The notes below the pieces were generated by a model that was not told the origin of the DNA, did no database searches, and saw only the letters and a program-made list of their open reading frames with translations. Made by a program: the position numbers and the translations under genes. Shown one piece after another: positions 26,027 to 36,054 of a DNA stretch of 64,000 nt; within the stretch, counting starts at the first letter, position 1; each line of letters starts with the position of its first letter. The stretch is from an uncultured bacterium. GTDB taxonomy: Bacteria; Planctomycetota; UBA1135; GCA-002686595. The stretch is taken from positions 1 to 64,000 of the forward strand of contig CALCXM010000082.1 of the NCBI GenBank assembly GCA_937905825.1, given 5' to 3'.

Positions 26027-27393
26027 TGTTCCGTCGCATCCTGATCGCCAACCGCGGCGAGATCGCCCAGCGCATCATTCGCGCTTGTCGCGAGCTCGGC
26101 ATCGAGACGGTGGCTGTGTATTCCGAGGCCGACGCGGACGCGCTTTACTTGTCCCAAGCGGACGAGACGATCTGCATCGGCCCAGCGGCGAGTGCCGGGT
26201 CCTACCTGAACATCCCGGCCATCATTTCCGCGGCGGAAGTGGCGGACGTGGAAGCGATTCATCCGGGCTACGGATTCCTGTCGGAGAACGCTCACTTTGC
26301 GGAGGTTTGCCGATCCTGCAAGATCCACTTTATCGGCCCCGACCCGGAGACGATCGCCGCCTTGGGCCAGAAGGACAACGCCAAGCAAATGGCGCGAGAT
26401 GCGGGCTGCCCGGTGGTTCCCGGTTCTCCGGGGTCCGTGGACACGGAGTCCGAAGCCGTCAAAATCGCGGCGGAGATTGGATATCCCGTGATCATCAAGG
26501 CCGCCTTCGGTGGCGGTGGACGGGGCATGCGCGTTGCGCGCAACGAACCGAGTTTGATCAACGGCTACCACGCCGCTCGTTCCGAGGCCAAAAATGCGTT
26601 CGGCAACGCGACGGTCTACGTGGAGAAGTTCGTCGAGAACCCGCGCCACGTGGAGGTCCAAATCCTGGGGGACATGCACGGCAACGTGGTGCACCTCGGA
26701 GAGCGGGATTGCACCGTGCAGCGTCGTCACCAGAAGCTGATCGAAGAGTCGCCTTCACCCATGATCGATGAGGACACTCGTCAGCGCATGGGAGAGGCGG
26801 CGGTGCGTTTGATCAAGCACGCGAAATACCACAACGCAGGCACCGTGGAGTTCTTGCTGGACAAGAACGGCGATTTCTACTTCATCGAGGTCAATGCGCG
26901 CATCCAGGTCGAGCATACGGTGACGGAAATGGTCACGGGGATCGACCTGATCCGCGAGCAGATTCGCTTGGCCGCCGGGGAAGAACTCGGCTACACCCAA
27001 GCCGACATCAAGTTCAACGGACATTGCATCGAGTGTCGTTTGAACGCCGAAGACCCCCGCAAAGATTTCCAGCCCTCCCCGGGCCTGGTCGAAACTTTTG
27101 TGCCGCCAGGCGGACCCGGGGTCCGAGTCGACAGTCATTGCTACAGCGGCTACCGGATTCCGCCGACCTATGACTCCATGATCGGCAAGATTCTCGTCCA
27201 CCGTCCCACCCGGGAAATGGCTATCCAGACCATGCAGCGCGCCCTGGGCGAAACGGTTGTGGTCGGCCCGAAAACGACGATTCCGATCTCGCGGGCGATT
27301 CTCGACCACCCGGATTTCCGCCAGGCGGTTCACGACACCGGATTCATGGAGCGTTATTTCGGGAACTCCGCAGCCCTCGCCGGGTTGAGGTAG
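26026..27393 (+). CDS. accC: Acetyl-CoA carboxylase, biotin carboxylase subunit
   Basis: This encodes 455 residues, the usual AccC length. Visible motifs: [20 protein letters not shown] at the N-terminus, the ATP-grasp glycine loop [28 protein letters not shown], and [16 protein letters not shown] with the catalytic residues. It carboxylates biotin on AccB using ATP and bicarbonate. The start overlaps the accB stop, indicating translational coupling. Confidence 0.96.
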   Translation: MFRRILIANRGEIAQRIIRACRELGIETVAVYSEADADALYLSQADETICIGPAASAGSYLNIPAIISAAEVADVEAIHPGYGFLSENAHFAEVCRSCKIHFIGPDPETIAALGQKDNAKQMARDAGCPVVPGSPGSVDTESEAVKIAAEIGYPVIIKAAFGGGGRGMRVARNEPSLINGYHAARSEAKNAFGNATVYVEKFVENPRHVEVQILGDMHGNVVHLGERDCTVQRRHQKLIEESPSPMIDEDTRQRMGEAAVRLIKHAKYHNAGTVEFLLDKNGDFYFIEVNARIQVEHTVTEMVTGIDLIREQIRLAAGEELGYTQADIKFNGHCIECRLNAEDPRKDFQPSPGLVETFVPPGGPGVRVDSHCYSGYRIPPTYDSMIGKILVHRPTREMAIQTMQRALGETVVVGPKTTIPISRAILDHPDFRQAVHDTGFMERYFGNSAALAGLR

Positions 27394-27396
27394 CCC

Positions 27397-28362
27397 TTGG
27401 GTTTCCCCTCCCGTCCGTCCTGGCTTTTCCCGGTTCTGGTGGCTCTTTGCGGAGCCTCCTGCGCCGGGCGTAGCCGCTGGCCGAGTTTCTCGACCCAGCA
27501 ATGGCCGGAGCCGATGGAAGCCACGGTGGATCCTTTGCCTGCGGGCATCGAATCGAATTACCCAGAGGGGCCCGAAGAGGTCATCCTGCGCCGCTTGGCG
27601 GATCCCGTGCAGTTGAAACCTGCCGGGGAGCACGCCGCCTTCCCCCTGCGCTACTTCAACAAACGTCGCCGGACGAACGCGGGCAGTTGGGTTTTCGTGG
27701 CGGCGGGGGGCAAGGCCGAATTGCTCTGGCCGGACAACGGGACGACCGTGGTGCTCTTCGATCTGTGCACGGGCATCGTCGGGTCCCCGTCGAGTGGTGA
27801 GCCCAATTTCATCCTGCGCGAGGTCGCGCGAGCCGAGCTGATGCTCAGCGATGGGGATCAAGTTGAGCTGATGGGGGGCGCCCTGTTGACCGCGGACTCC
27901 GGTCCGTGGCTGGTGGAGCGACGCTCCTTCGATATTTTGCGCGTGAAGAACCAGTCCAAGGTTCCCGGTGAGGTGGCTTACCGCGAAGCGAACTTCGTCC
28001 TGGGCCCCGGTCACACCTTGGACTTGCCCTTGGGCAGCAGCGGTGGAGTCCCCACTCCAGAAGTGCCCGGAACCCGGGTCGTTCCCGGCCCTGGCTTCGA
28101 TCTGCGTGTCTTTGGCGACGTGGAAGTGCAGCAGCTCAGCAACGGCATGCAAGTGGCCGGCAGTGGCGAGCACAAGATTCATGGCTTTGGCGTGCGCTTG
28201 CAGCTCGGCCCAGCAGATCAAGCCAAGTTCCTGGGCCTCGCAGACAAACCGACGCAGCACGCCGCCCCGTACAACTCGCTTGGGAATCCCCTCGCGGCTC
28301 CATCTCTAGAGTCCTCAGAGTCCGCCGGGTCGAAAAGCGACGCCGGCGACTTGGACAACTGA
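27397..28362 (+). CDS. Probable lipoprotein of unknown function
   Basis: The frame of 321 residues starts at TTG 27397, three bases after accC, with TTGAGGT upstream. The first in-frame ATG (27514) would remove the hydrophobic N-terminus [16 protein letters not shown], which looks like a lipoprotein signal ending at Cys, so the TTG start is preferred. The rest is beta-rich with no motif I recognise; Gly/Asp loops such as [20 protein letters not shown] suggest an FHA- or cupin-like beta fold, which is only an impression. It may be co-transcribed with accBC. Confidence 0.65.
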   Translation: MGFPSRPSWLFPVLVALCGASCAGRSRWPSFSTQQWPEPMEATVDPLPAGIESNYPEGPEEVILRRLADPVQLKPAGEHAAFPLRYFNKRRRTNAGSWVFVAAGGKAELLWPDNGTTVVLFDLCTGIVGSPSSGEPNFILREVARAELMLSDGDQVELMGGALLTADSGPWLVERRSFDILRVKNQSKVPGEVAYREANFVLGPGHTLDLPLGSSGGVPTPEVPGTRVVPGPGFDLRVFGDVEVQQLSNGMQVAGSGEHKIHGFGVRLQLGPADQAKFLGLADKPTQHAAPYNSLGNPLAAPSLESSESAGSKSDAGDLDN

Positions 28363-28391
28363 TTCCACCCCAACTGCTCCCTTCAAGCCCC

Positions 28392-29357
<966 letters not shown>

Positions 29358-29403
29358 GGCGTCGAAGCGTTCGTTCGAGGAACTTTCCTCCCACGTTCAT
29401 GCA

Positions 29404-29436
29404 GAACCTCAGCAGGTTCGGAAGCCTGAATGCTTC
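29404..29436 (+). other. Tandem hairpins upstream of glmS
   Basis: Two adjacent inverted repeats lie in the 160-base spacer: GAACCT-CAGC-AGGTTC (29404-29419) and GAAGC-CTGAAT-GCTTC (29421-29436). They could end the upstream transcript or form part of the glmS leader. They do not resemble the glmS ribozyme, which is far larger. Confidence 0.3.
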
Positions 29437-29518
29437 GAGAGTCACCCCCCGGTCGAACAACTCTGCAATCGGTCCCGAGACCAACTTGTCGGTTCAAACA
29501 AATTAGGAGCGCGAAACT

Positions 29519-31357
29519 ATGTGTGGCATCGTCGGGGCAATCCTGAAAGAGGGCGCAGTCCTGCGCGGCATGATCGAGGGCTTGCGAGTGCTCGAGTACC
29601 GCGGGTACGACAGCTCTGGGGTGGCGATCGCCGGCCCCCAGGGGCTGCTCGTTCAAAAGAAGGCTGGGCGCCTCGAGGAGTTGGAGAACGTCTTGGCCGA
29701 GACCCAGTTCCCCGACGGCTTGGCTGGCATCGGTCACACCCGCTGGGCGACCCACGGCCCGCCCACGGACGTCAACGCCCATCCGCACACGGACACGGAT
29801 CGCACCATCGCGGTGGTGCACAACGGCATCATTGAGAACTACCTCGAGCTGCGCGAGGAGTTGAGCGCCTCGGGCTCTAGGTTCCTGTCGGACACCGACA
29901 CGGAAGTCTTGACGCATCTGATCGCCCGTGAAGCCTTGGAGGGTTCCTTGGTGGACGCTGTGCTGCGCGCACTGGGGCGCGTCCGCGGTCACTACGCCAT
30001 CGCCGTGCTGCGTCCCGGCGCACAGCCAGAAGTGGTTTGCGCTCGTCACGGCCCGCCTCTTTGCATCGGTCTTTCGAAGGAAGGGGCCTGGCTCGGTTCC
30101 GACATCCTGGCCCTGATCCCGCACACGCGCAACGTGATCTTCCTCGAGGATGGGGACGTGGCCGAGCTGAAGGTGGACTCGATCGTTGTGCGCGACTTGG
30201 AGGGCAACTTGTTGGAACGCACGGCTCAGCGCGTGGACTGGGACGCGGAGCAGGTGGGCAAGGGCAGCTGGCCGCACTTCATGATCAAGGAGATCCACGA
30301 GCAACCGGATGTGCTGGCACAAACCGCGTTCCACCGTCTCGACGATGAGAGCGGGGATGTGAAGTTTGAAGAAGCGGGTTGGACGGACGAGGTTCTGCAA
30401 GGAGTCGAGCGCATTCAAATCGTGGCCTGCGGCACCGCACTGCACGCTGGCTACACCGCCCGCCACCTAATCGAAGGTCTGGCGCGTGTGCCGGTGGACT
30501 TGGACTTTGCTAGCGAGTTCCGCTACCGCGATCCGATCCTGGTCCCGGGAACCCTGGCCATTGGAATTTCGCAGTCCGGTGAGACCGCCGATTCCCTGGC
30601 CGCCCTGCGTCGGGCGCGCGAACTCGGCGCGCGCACCGCCTGCATTTGCAACGTGGCTGGCAGCACTATGGTGCGCGAGTGCGACGCCGCCTTGATGACC
30701 CATGCGGGGCCCGAGATTGGCGTGGCGAGCACCAAAGCCTTCGTTGCCCAGTTGGTCGCGGCTTACCTGCTCGCGATTCGTATCGGTCGGGCCAGGGGCC
30801 AGTTGAGCGCCGACGAAGGGCGCGTGCTCTTGCAGGATCTGCGCCTCTTGCGTCCGAAGATGGAGAGCTTGCTCTCGAAGAAGTTCCTCGCGCGCATGAT
30901 CGAGATCGCCGAGCGCCACCGGGGGGTCAAGGGCTTTCTGTTCCTCGGCCGTGGCATCAACTACCCGATCGCCTTGGAAGGCGCTTTGAAGTTGAAGGAG
31001 ATCTCCTACATGCACGCGGAAGGCTACGCGGCGGGGGAGATGAAGCACGGACCGATCGCTTTGGTGGAGGCTTGGATGACCACCGTGGTGATCACCGGTC
31101 ATGGCCTGCTGGCCGAGAAGGTGCGCTCCAACATCGAACAAGTGCGTGCGCGCGGGGGTCCAGTGATCGCCGTTGGCGCCGACCGCGAAAGCCTCGAGCT
31201 AGCGGATGAAGCGATCGAGGTGCCCGACTGCAATGAGTGGTTGTCGCCGATCTTGAACGTGATCCCACTCCAACTACTGTCCTATGAAGTCGCCCGCCTG
31301 CGCGGTTGCGACATCGACAAACCCCGGAACCTCGCGAAGAGCGTCACGGTCGAATGA
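29519..31357 (+). CDS. glmS: Glutamine-fructose-6-phosphate aminotransferase (isomerizing)
   Basis: This encodes 612 residues from ATG 29519, preceded by AGGAG. The Ntn glutaminase domain begins MCGIVGAI, so Cys2 is the nucleophile; RWATHGPP and HNGIIENY follow. Two SIS domains fill the C-terminal half (GTALHAGYT, SQSGETADS, EGALKLKEISYMHAEGY), and the end DKPRNLAKSVTVE carries the conserved Lys. It makes glucosamine-6-phosphate, the entry to UDP-GlcNAc and amino-sugar polymers. The stop overlaps the next start (ATGA). Confidence 0.96.
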   Translation: MCGIVGAILKEGAVLRGMIEGLRVLEYRGYDSSGVAIAGPQGLLVQKKAGRLEELENVLAETQFPDGLAGIGHTRWATHGPPTDVNAHPHTDTDRTIAVVHNGIIENYLELREELSASGSRFLSDTDTEVLTHLIAREALEGSLVDAVLRALGRVRGHYAIAVLRPGAQPEVVCARHGPPLCIGLSKEGAWLGSDILALIPHTRNVIFLEDGDVAELKVDSIVVRDLEGNLLERTAQRVDWDAEQVGKGSWPHFMIKEIHEQPDVLAQTAFHRLDDESGDVKFEEAGWTDEVLQGVERIQIVACGTALHAGYTARHLIEGLARVPVDLDFASEFRYRDPILVPGTLAIGISQSGETADSLAALRRARELGARTACICNVAGSTMVRECDAALMTHAGPEIGVASTKAFVAQLVAAYLLAIRIGRARGQLSADEGRVLLQDLRLLRPKMESLLSKKFLARMIEIAERHRGVKGFLFLGRGINYPIALEGALKLKEISYMHAEGYAAGEMKHGPIALVEAWMTTVVITGHGLLAEKVRSNIEQVRARGGPVIAVGADRESLELADEAIEVPDCNEWLSPILNVIPLQLLSYEVARLRGCDIDKPRNLAKSVTVE

Positions 31358-32298
31358 AACGAATTCTCGTCACAGGAGGAGCCGGCTTCATCGGTTCCAG
31401 TCTCACGGATGCTCTGCTCGCCCGCGGCGATGAGGTCACCGTTCTCGACAACTTCAACGACTTCTACGATCCTGCTATCAAGCGCAAGAACGCGGCGGGC
31501 TTGAAGGGCGCGCGCATCGTGGAAGGGGACTTCCGCAACGCGGAATTGGTGGAGAGTCTCTTTGACGAAGGCAACTTCGATGTGGTGGTGCACCTAGCCG
31601 CCATGGCGGGTGTGCGGCCGTCTCTGCTGGATCCTTTGCACTATGAAGATGTCAATGTGCGCGGGACCTTGATCTTGATGGAAGCCATCCGCAAGCGCGA
31701 GGGCATCCGCTTTGTTTTCGCCTCCTCCTCGAGCGTCTACGGGTCCAACAAGAACGTGCCCTTCACCGAGCACGCGGACATTCACCATCCGGTTTCCCCC
31801 TACGCCGCCACCAAGCGCTCCGGGGAACTGATGGCCTACACGTTTCATCACCTCTACGGCACCCCTACCACTTGCCTGCGCTTCTTCACGGTCTATGGCC
31901 CCAGGCAACGGCCGGAGATGGCGATCCACAAGTTCGTGCGCATGACCATGGCCGGCGAGCCGGTGCCCTTTTTCGGAGACGGCAGCACGCGCCGGGACTA
32001 CACCTACATCGACGACATTGTCGACGGGGTCGTGCGTTCGATCGATCGCTGCGAGGGCTACGAGATCTACAACCTGGGCGAATCGGAGACCACTTCCTTG
32101 CAGGAGCTGGTGGAACAGATCGGCAAGGTCTGTGGCCGCAAAGTCGTCCTCGACAGGCTGCCGATGCAACCGGGGGACGTGGAAATCACCTACGCGGACA
32201 TCTCCAAGGCCAAGGAAAAGCTGGGGTATGCCCCCAAGACCCTCATTTCCGAGGGGCTCAAGCACTTCTACCGGTGGTATCAGGAAACTCACATGTGA
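31354..32298 (+). CDS. UDP-glucuronate 4-epimerase-like NAD-dependent epimerase
   Basis: This encodes 314 residues from ATG 31354, overlapping glmS by four bases. NAD-binding GGAGFIGSSL, catalytic FASSSSVYGSN and YAATK (YxxxK) are present, and RFFTVYGPRQRPEMA plus DYTYIDDIVDG match the UDP-glucuronate 4-epimerase subgroup, which makes UDP-galacturonate. It works on nucleotide sugars for the surrounding polysaccharide cluster. Other UDP-hexose epimerases remain possible. Confidence 0.87.
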   Translation: MKRILVTGGAGFIGSSLTDALLARGDEVTVLDNFNDFYDPAIKRKNAAGLKGARIVEGDFRNAELVESLFDEGNFDVVVHLAAMAGVRPSLLDPLHYEDVNVRGTLILMEAIRKREGIRFVFASSSSVYGSNKNVPFTEHADIHHPVSPYAATKRSGELMAYTFHHLYGTPTTCLRFFTVYGPRQRPEMAIHKFVRMTMAGEPVPFFGDGSTRRDYTYIDDIVDGVVRSIDRCEGYEIYNLGESETTSLQELVEQIGKVCGRKVVLDRLPMQPGDVEITYADISKAKEKLGYAPKTLISEGLKHFYRWYQETHM

Positions 32299-32500
32299 GC
32301 GCCTGACCCTCCTGTTCCGGTCCAGGGGCGCGCGTTCCTCGATCGGGAAGGAAACGGCCTTTTTGCCCCGGAATGAGGGTTTCATTGCCTGAACGGGGGA
32401 CCGGGACTATCCTCCTCCGGCCAAAAGGCCGATACCTCGTCGAATCCGCCTCAGACCGCCCCCGACTCCCCACCGATCCCCACATCCCAATAACCGCGCT

Positions 32501-33232
32501 ATGAAGGGCATTATCCTCGCAGGAGGACTGGGCACTCGCCTTTTCCCCCTGACCAAAATCACCAACAAGCACCTCCTTCCGGTCTACGATCGCCCAATGA
32601 TCTACTACCCGATCGAGACGTTGGTGAACTCGGGTATCGACGACATCATGATCGTGACCGGGGGCAAGAAGTCGGGCGACTTCCTGAGCCTCTTGGGAAA
32701 CGGCAGTGATTTCGGGCTGAAGCACCTCAACTACACCTACCAGGTGGGTGAGGGCGGCATCGCCGATGCCCTCGGTTTGTGCGAGCACTGGGCTGGCAAG
32801 GACCCAATCTGTGTGATTCTCGGGGACAACCTGATCGAGCGCAACATCAAGAAGGCCGTGGGGGACTTCAAGGCTCAGGGCAAGGGCGCCAAGATCATGC
32901 TGAAAGAAGTGCACGATCCCGAGCGCTTCGGCGTGGCGCACTTGGACGGAGGCAAGGTCAGCTCTATTGTGGAGAAGCCCAAGGACCCCCAGTCCAACTT
33001 GGCTGTGATCGGCATCTACATGTACGACAACCGGGTCTTCGACGTGATCAAGACCCTGGAGCCCTCCGACCGCGGTGAGCTCGAGATCACGGACGTGAAC
33101 AACTGGTTCATCAAGGATGAGTCCATGACCTACGAAGTGCTCGACGGCTGGTGGACGGACGCGGGGACCTTCGAGTCCCTGCACCGCTCTGCGGGCCTGG
33201 TCGCCAACGGTGGCGCCAACAAGACCGATTGA
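32501..33232 (+). CDS. rmlA: Glucose-1-phosphate thymidylyltransferase-like nucleotidyltransferase
   Basis: This encodes 243 residues with the signature GGLGTRLFPLTK and LLPVYDRPMIYYPIETL, then CVILGDNLIE and VEKPKDPQSN. It forms dTDP-glucose from dTTP and glucose-1-phosphate. It is about 50 residues shorter than classical RmlA, resembling the short form found in some bacteria and archaea. A 200-base spacer separates it from the previous gene, so it may have its own promoter. rmlD and rmlB follow. Confidence 0.88.
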   Translation: MKGIILAGGLGTRLFPLTKITNKHLLPVYDRPMIYYPIETLVNSGIDDIMIVTGGKKSGDFLSLLGNGSDFGLKHLNYTYQVGEGGIADALGLCEHWAGKDPICVILGDNLIERNIKKAVGDFKAQGKGAKIMLKEVHDPERFGVAHLDGGKVSSIVEKPKDPQSNLAVIGIYMYDNRVFDVIKTLEPSDRGELEITDVNNWFIKDESMTYEVLDGWWTDAGTFESLHRSAGLVANGGANKTD

Positions 33233-33289
33233 AGGCCCAGCCTTCCTCCACAACGACCCCAACGGAACCCAGCATCCAACGAGCCGACT

Positions 33290-34198
33290 TTGAGTACGCA
33301 AGACAGTGATCCGAAGAAGTCGGCCAAGGTGCTCGTCACCGGCGCCGCCGGGATGTTGGGCAGCCAGGTGCTGCTCTCCATGCCCGATGGCGAGTCTGCT
33401 GTCGGTACCGATTTGAAGGAAGCCCCCGGCGTGGTCGCCGTGGGGGTCGATCTGGCGGATGAAGCTGCCGTTGCGCAACTCTTCGCCAAGCATGGACCCT
33501 TCAACGGAGTGATTCACTGCGCCGCCTACACCGCCGTGGATCTCGCCGAGGAAGAAACCGTACTCGCCCAGCGCGTCAACGCGGACGCCTGCGGGGTGTT
33601 GGCCCGGGCTTGTGCTGCGGCGCAGATTCCCTTGGCCATGGTCTCCACGGACTTTGTCTTCGATGGCAAGAGCGAGCGGCCTTACCTCGAAAGCGATCCG
33701 ACCGGGCCCCTTTCTGTTTACGGTAGCACCAAGCTGGCGGGCGAGGAGCAGGCCCTGGCAGCCCACCCAACGGGCACTCGCATCGTGCGCACCCAATGGC
33801 TCTACGGCCCCCGCGGCAAGCACTTCCCGCGCACGATTGAGGCCCTAGCGCGCGAGCGGGATGAGTTGAAGATCGTCAGCGATCAGATCGGCTCGCCCAC
33901 CTCCACCTTGGAGCTTTCCCCCGCCCTTTGGGATGTTTTGCGCAAAGGCGAGCCGGGCATCTACCACGCAGCCTGCGAGGAGTCCTGCTCCTGGTACGAA
34001 TTCGCCTGCGCGATCGTTGTTTTGTGTGGCATCGAGAGCGTGAAATTGATGCCCTGTTCTACGGAGGAGTTCCCGCGTCCCGCCGTTCGGCCCGCTTATA
34101 GCGTGCTCGACTGCACCAAGTTGCGGGAACTGCGGGGCAAACCACTCGCCCCTTGGCGTGAGGCTCTCTCCACCTACCTCGGCAGCGAGGATCATTAA
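33290..34198 (+). CDS. rmlD: dTDP-4-dehydrorhamnose reductase-like protein
   Basis: This encodes 302 residues starting at TTG 33290, the only start that keeps the Rossmann strand VLVTGAAGMLGSQ. Motifs CAAYTAVDLAEEE, STDFVFDG, YGSTKLAGEE (YxxxK) and RTQWLYGPRG match RmlD. It reduces dTDP-4-keto-L-rhamnose with NADPH to dTDP-L-rhamnose. It sits between rmlA and rmlB, while the epimerase rmlC that should act before it is absent from the window. Confidence 0.87.
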   Translation: MSTQDSDPKKSAKVLVTGAAGMLGSQVLLSMPDGESAVGTDLKEAPGVVAVGVDLADEAAVAQLFAKHGPFNGVIHCAAYTAVDLAEEETVLAQRVNADACGVLARACAAAQIPLAMVSTDFVFDGKSERPYLESDPTGPLSVYGSTKLAGEEQALAAHPTGTRIVRTQWLYGPRGKHFPRTIEALARERDELKIVSDQIGSPTSTLELSPALWDVLRKGEPGIYHAACEESCSWYEFACAIVVLCGIESVKLMPCSTEEFPRPAVRPAYSVLDCTKLRELRGKPLAPWREALSTYLGSEDH

Positions 34199-34202
34199 TT
34201 CT

Positions 34203-35237
34203 ATGAGCGCAAACCAAATCAAGACCGTCCTGATCACCGGCGGTGCAGGCTTTATCGGAAGCAACTTCATCCACATGCTGGCCGAGATCCGTCCGGATTG
34301 GAACGTGGTCAATTTGGACGCGCTGACCTATGCGGGCAACTTGGAGAACCTGACCGAGGTCGAGAAGAACCCGGGCTACACCTTCGTGCATGGGGACATC
34401 TGCAAGCCGGAAGACGTCAAGCGCGCTCTCGACGCTGCCGGCGACCCCGATCAAGTGGGCGTGGTGCACATGGCCGCCGAGAGCCACGTGGACCGCTCGA
34501 TCGCCGGAGGCTTGCCCTTCGTGACCACCAACGTGCTCGGCACCCAAGTGTTGCTCGACGCCTGCCGCGCCGCGGGCATCACGCGCTTCGTGCACGTCTC
34601 GACGGATGAGGTCTACGGCTCCTTGGGAGACGAAGGCTTCTTCCGCGAAGACACGCCCCTGGCCCCGAACTCGCCCTACTCGGCCAGCAAGACCGGCAGT
34701 GACCTCCTGGTGCGCGCCGCCTTCCACACCCACGGCTTCCCGGCCTGCATCACGCGTTGCTCGAACAACTACGGACCCTACCAATTCCCTGAGAAGCTCT
34801 TGCCGCTGATCATCGGCAACGCCCAAGAAGACAAGCCCCTGCCCATTTACGGGGACGGCCTGTATGTGCGTGATTGGCTTTACGTGCGCGACCACACCGA
34901 GGCCATTTTGAAGGTGCTCGAGGAAGGCGACGCCGGCGAGGTCTACAACATTGGCGGAAACAACGAATTACCGAACCTTGAGTTGGTGAAGGCGGTTCTG
35001 AGTGAACTTGGAAAACCCGAAAGCTTGATCACCTTTGTGAAGGACCGACCCGGACACGACCGCCGCTACGCGATTGACGCGAACAAGATCCGCATGGAGC
35101 TGGGTTGGGAGCCCCGCTACACCTTTGCCGATGCCTTGCCCCTCACCATTCGCTGGTACCAGTCCAACGGGGAATGGATGGACCGTCTACGGAGCGGGGA
35201 GTATCGCGAGTACTACAAGCTTCAATACGACGGTTGA
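34203..35237 (+). CDS. rmlB: dTDP-glucose 4,6-dehydratase
   Basis: This encodes 344 residues from ATG 34203, four bases after rmlD; an upstream ATG (34158) would overlap rmlD. Motifs GGAGFIGSNFIHML, HMAAESHVDRSI, STDEVYGSLG, YSASKTGSD and NNYGPYQFPEKLLPL are diagnostic. It converts dTDP-glucose to dTDP-4-keto-6-deoxyglucose. Along with rmlA and rmlD it supplies deoxysugars such as rhamnose for the polysaccharide made by this cluster. Confidence 0.94.
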   Translation: MSANQIKTVLITGGAGFIGSNFIHMLAEIRPDWNVVNLDALTYAGNLENLTEVEKNPGYTFVHGDICKPEDVKRALDAAGDPDQVGVVHMAAESHVDRSIAGGLPFVTTNVLGTQVLLDACRAAGITRFVHVSTDEVYGSLGDEGFFREDTPLAPNSPYSASKTGSDLLVRAAFHTHGFPACITRCSNNYGPYQFPEKLLPLIIGNAQEDKPLPIYGDGLYVRDWLYVRDHTEAILKVLEEGDAGEVYNIGGNNELPNLELVKAVLSELGKPESLITFVKDRPGHDRRYAIDANKIRMELGWEPRYTFADALPLTIRWYQSNGEWMDRLRSGEYREYYKLQYDG

Positions 35238-35254
35238 GTCGACCCCCTTCGAAC

Positions 35255-36040
35255 ATGCAGAAATCCTCCCCCTGGGCCCGTTTGCTCCTCCTGCTGGCTG
35301 TCCTGCTGACGGCCTGCTCGACGCAACCTGACAAGCGCATTCTACAGCTCTTGAATACATCGGGTTTCGGCAAGAGCTACACGGGCAACGCGGAGGAGGA
35401 GAACTACATCACGATCGGGGACACCCTATCCGTGACCGACACCTACCAGCCCCAGGACCTGAAAGCTTCTGAGCGTGTGGCGATCGACGGCACGGTGCTC
35501 TTGCCGGTGATCGGAGCGGTCAGCGTAGCGGGCATGACCCGCACGGAGATCGAAGCCTTCCTGATGGACAAGTACAGCCCGTACTACGATTTGTTGGACA
35601 TCAAGGTGCGCATCGTGTCCAGCCGCGGCAAGTTCTTCTTCATCTACGGCGAGGTCAAGAAACAGGGACGCCAAAACCTGGAAGGGGACCTGACCATCTG
35701 GGAAGCGGTGATGGGCGCTTCCCCAGACAATGAGACCGCCAACCTCGGTCGGGTGAAGCTGATTCGCGCGGATCCGCGCGACCCGACGATCGTCTACGTG
35801 GACGTCGGCCAGCTGATTGAGACGGGTGACAGTACCTTCAATATCAAGGTCAAGGAGCTCGACATCATCTACGTTCCGCCGACCATCTTGGCGCAGGTGG
35901 GTTACTTCATCAACACCCTGTTGTTCCCGGTGAAATTGGTGCTTTCCGGCATCGGTGATGCGGTCCGGACGTTGACCAACATCAGCACCATCAACAACAA
36001 CCGGAACGGGCGCTACAACAACAACCAGCAAGTCTTCTAG
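35255..36040 (+). CDS. Polysaccharide export lipoprotein (Wza-like, Poly_export/SLBB)
   Basis: This encodes 261 residues from ATG 35255. The signal peptide ends in a good lipobox (LLAVLLTAC), so it is a lipoprotein. The Poly_export domain is visible at DTYQPQDLKASERVAIDGTV through GMTRTEIEAFLMDKYS, followed by an SLBB-like part (FFFIYGEVKKQGRQNL). The C-terminus is Asn-rich (NNNRNGRYNNNQQ). Family members form the outer-membrane channel for exopolysaccharide. The genes that follow, at gaps of 14, 23 and 8 bases, encode the matching co-polymerase, ligase-like and amidotransferase proteins. Confidence 0.9.
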   Translation: MQKSSPWARLLLLLAVLLTACSTQPDKRILQLLNTSGFGKSYTGNAEEENYITIGDTLSVTDTYQPQDLKASERVAIDGTVLLPVIGAVSVAGMTRTEIEAFLMDKYSPYYDLLDIKVRIVSSRGKFFFIYGEVKKQGRQNLEGDLTIWEAVMGASPDNETANLGRVKLIRADPRDPTIVYVDVGQLIETGDSTFNIKVKELDIIYVPPTILAQVGYFINTLLFPVKLVLSGIGDAVRTLTNISTINNNRNGRYNNNQQVF

Positions 36041-36054
36041 TCAGGGGATTCCAG

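Noticed and set aside
29358-29518. glmS ribozyme/riboswitch
   Set aside because: The spacer is only 161 bases, contains two small hairpins, and shows none of the ribozyme's pseudoknotted core that I could recognise.
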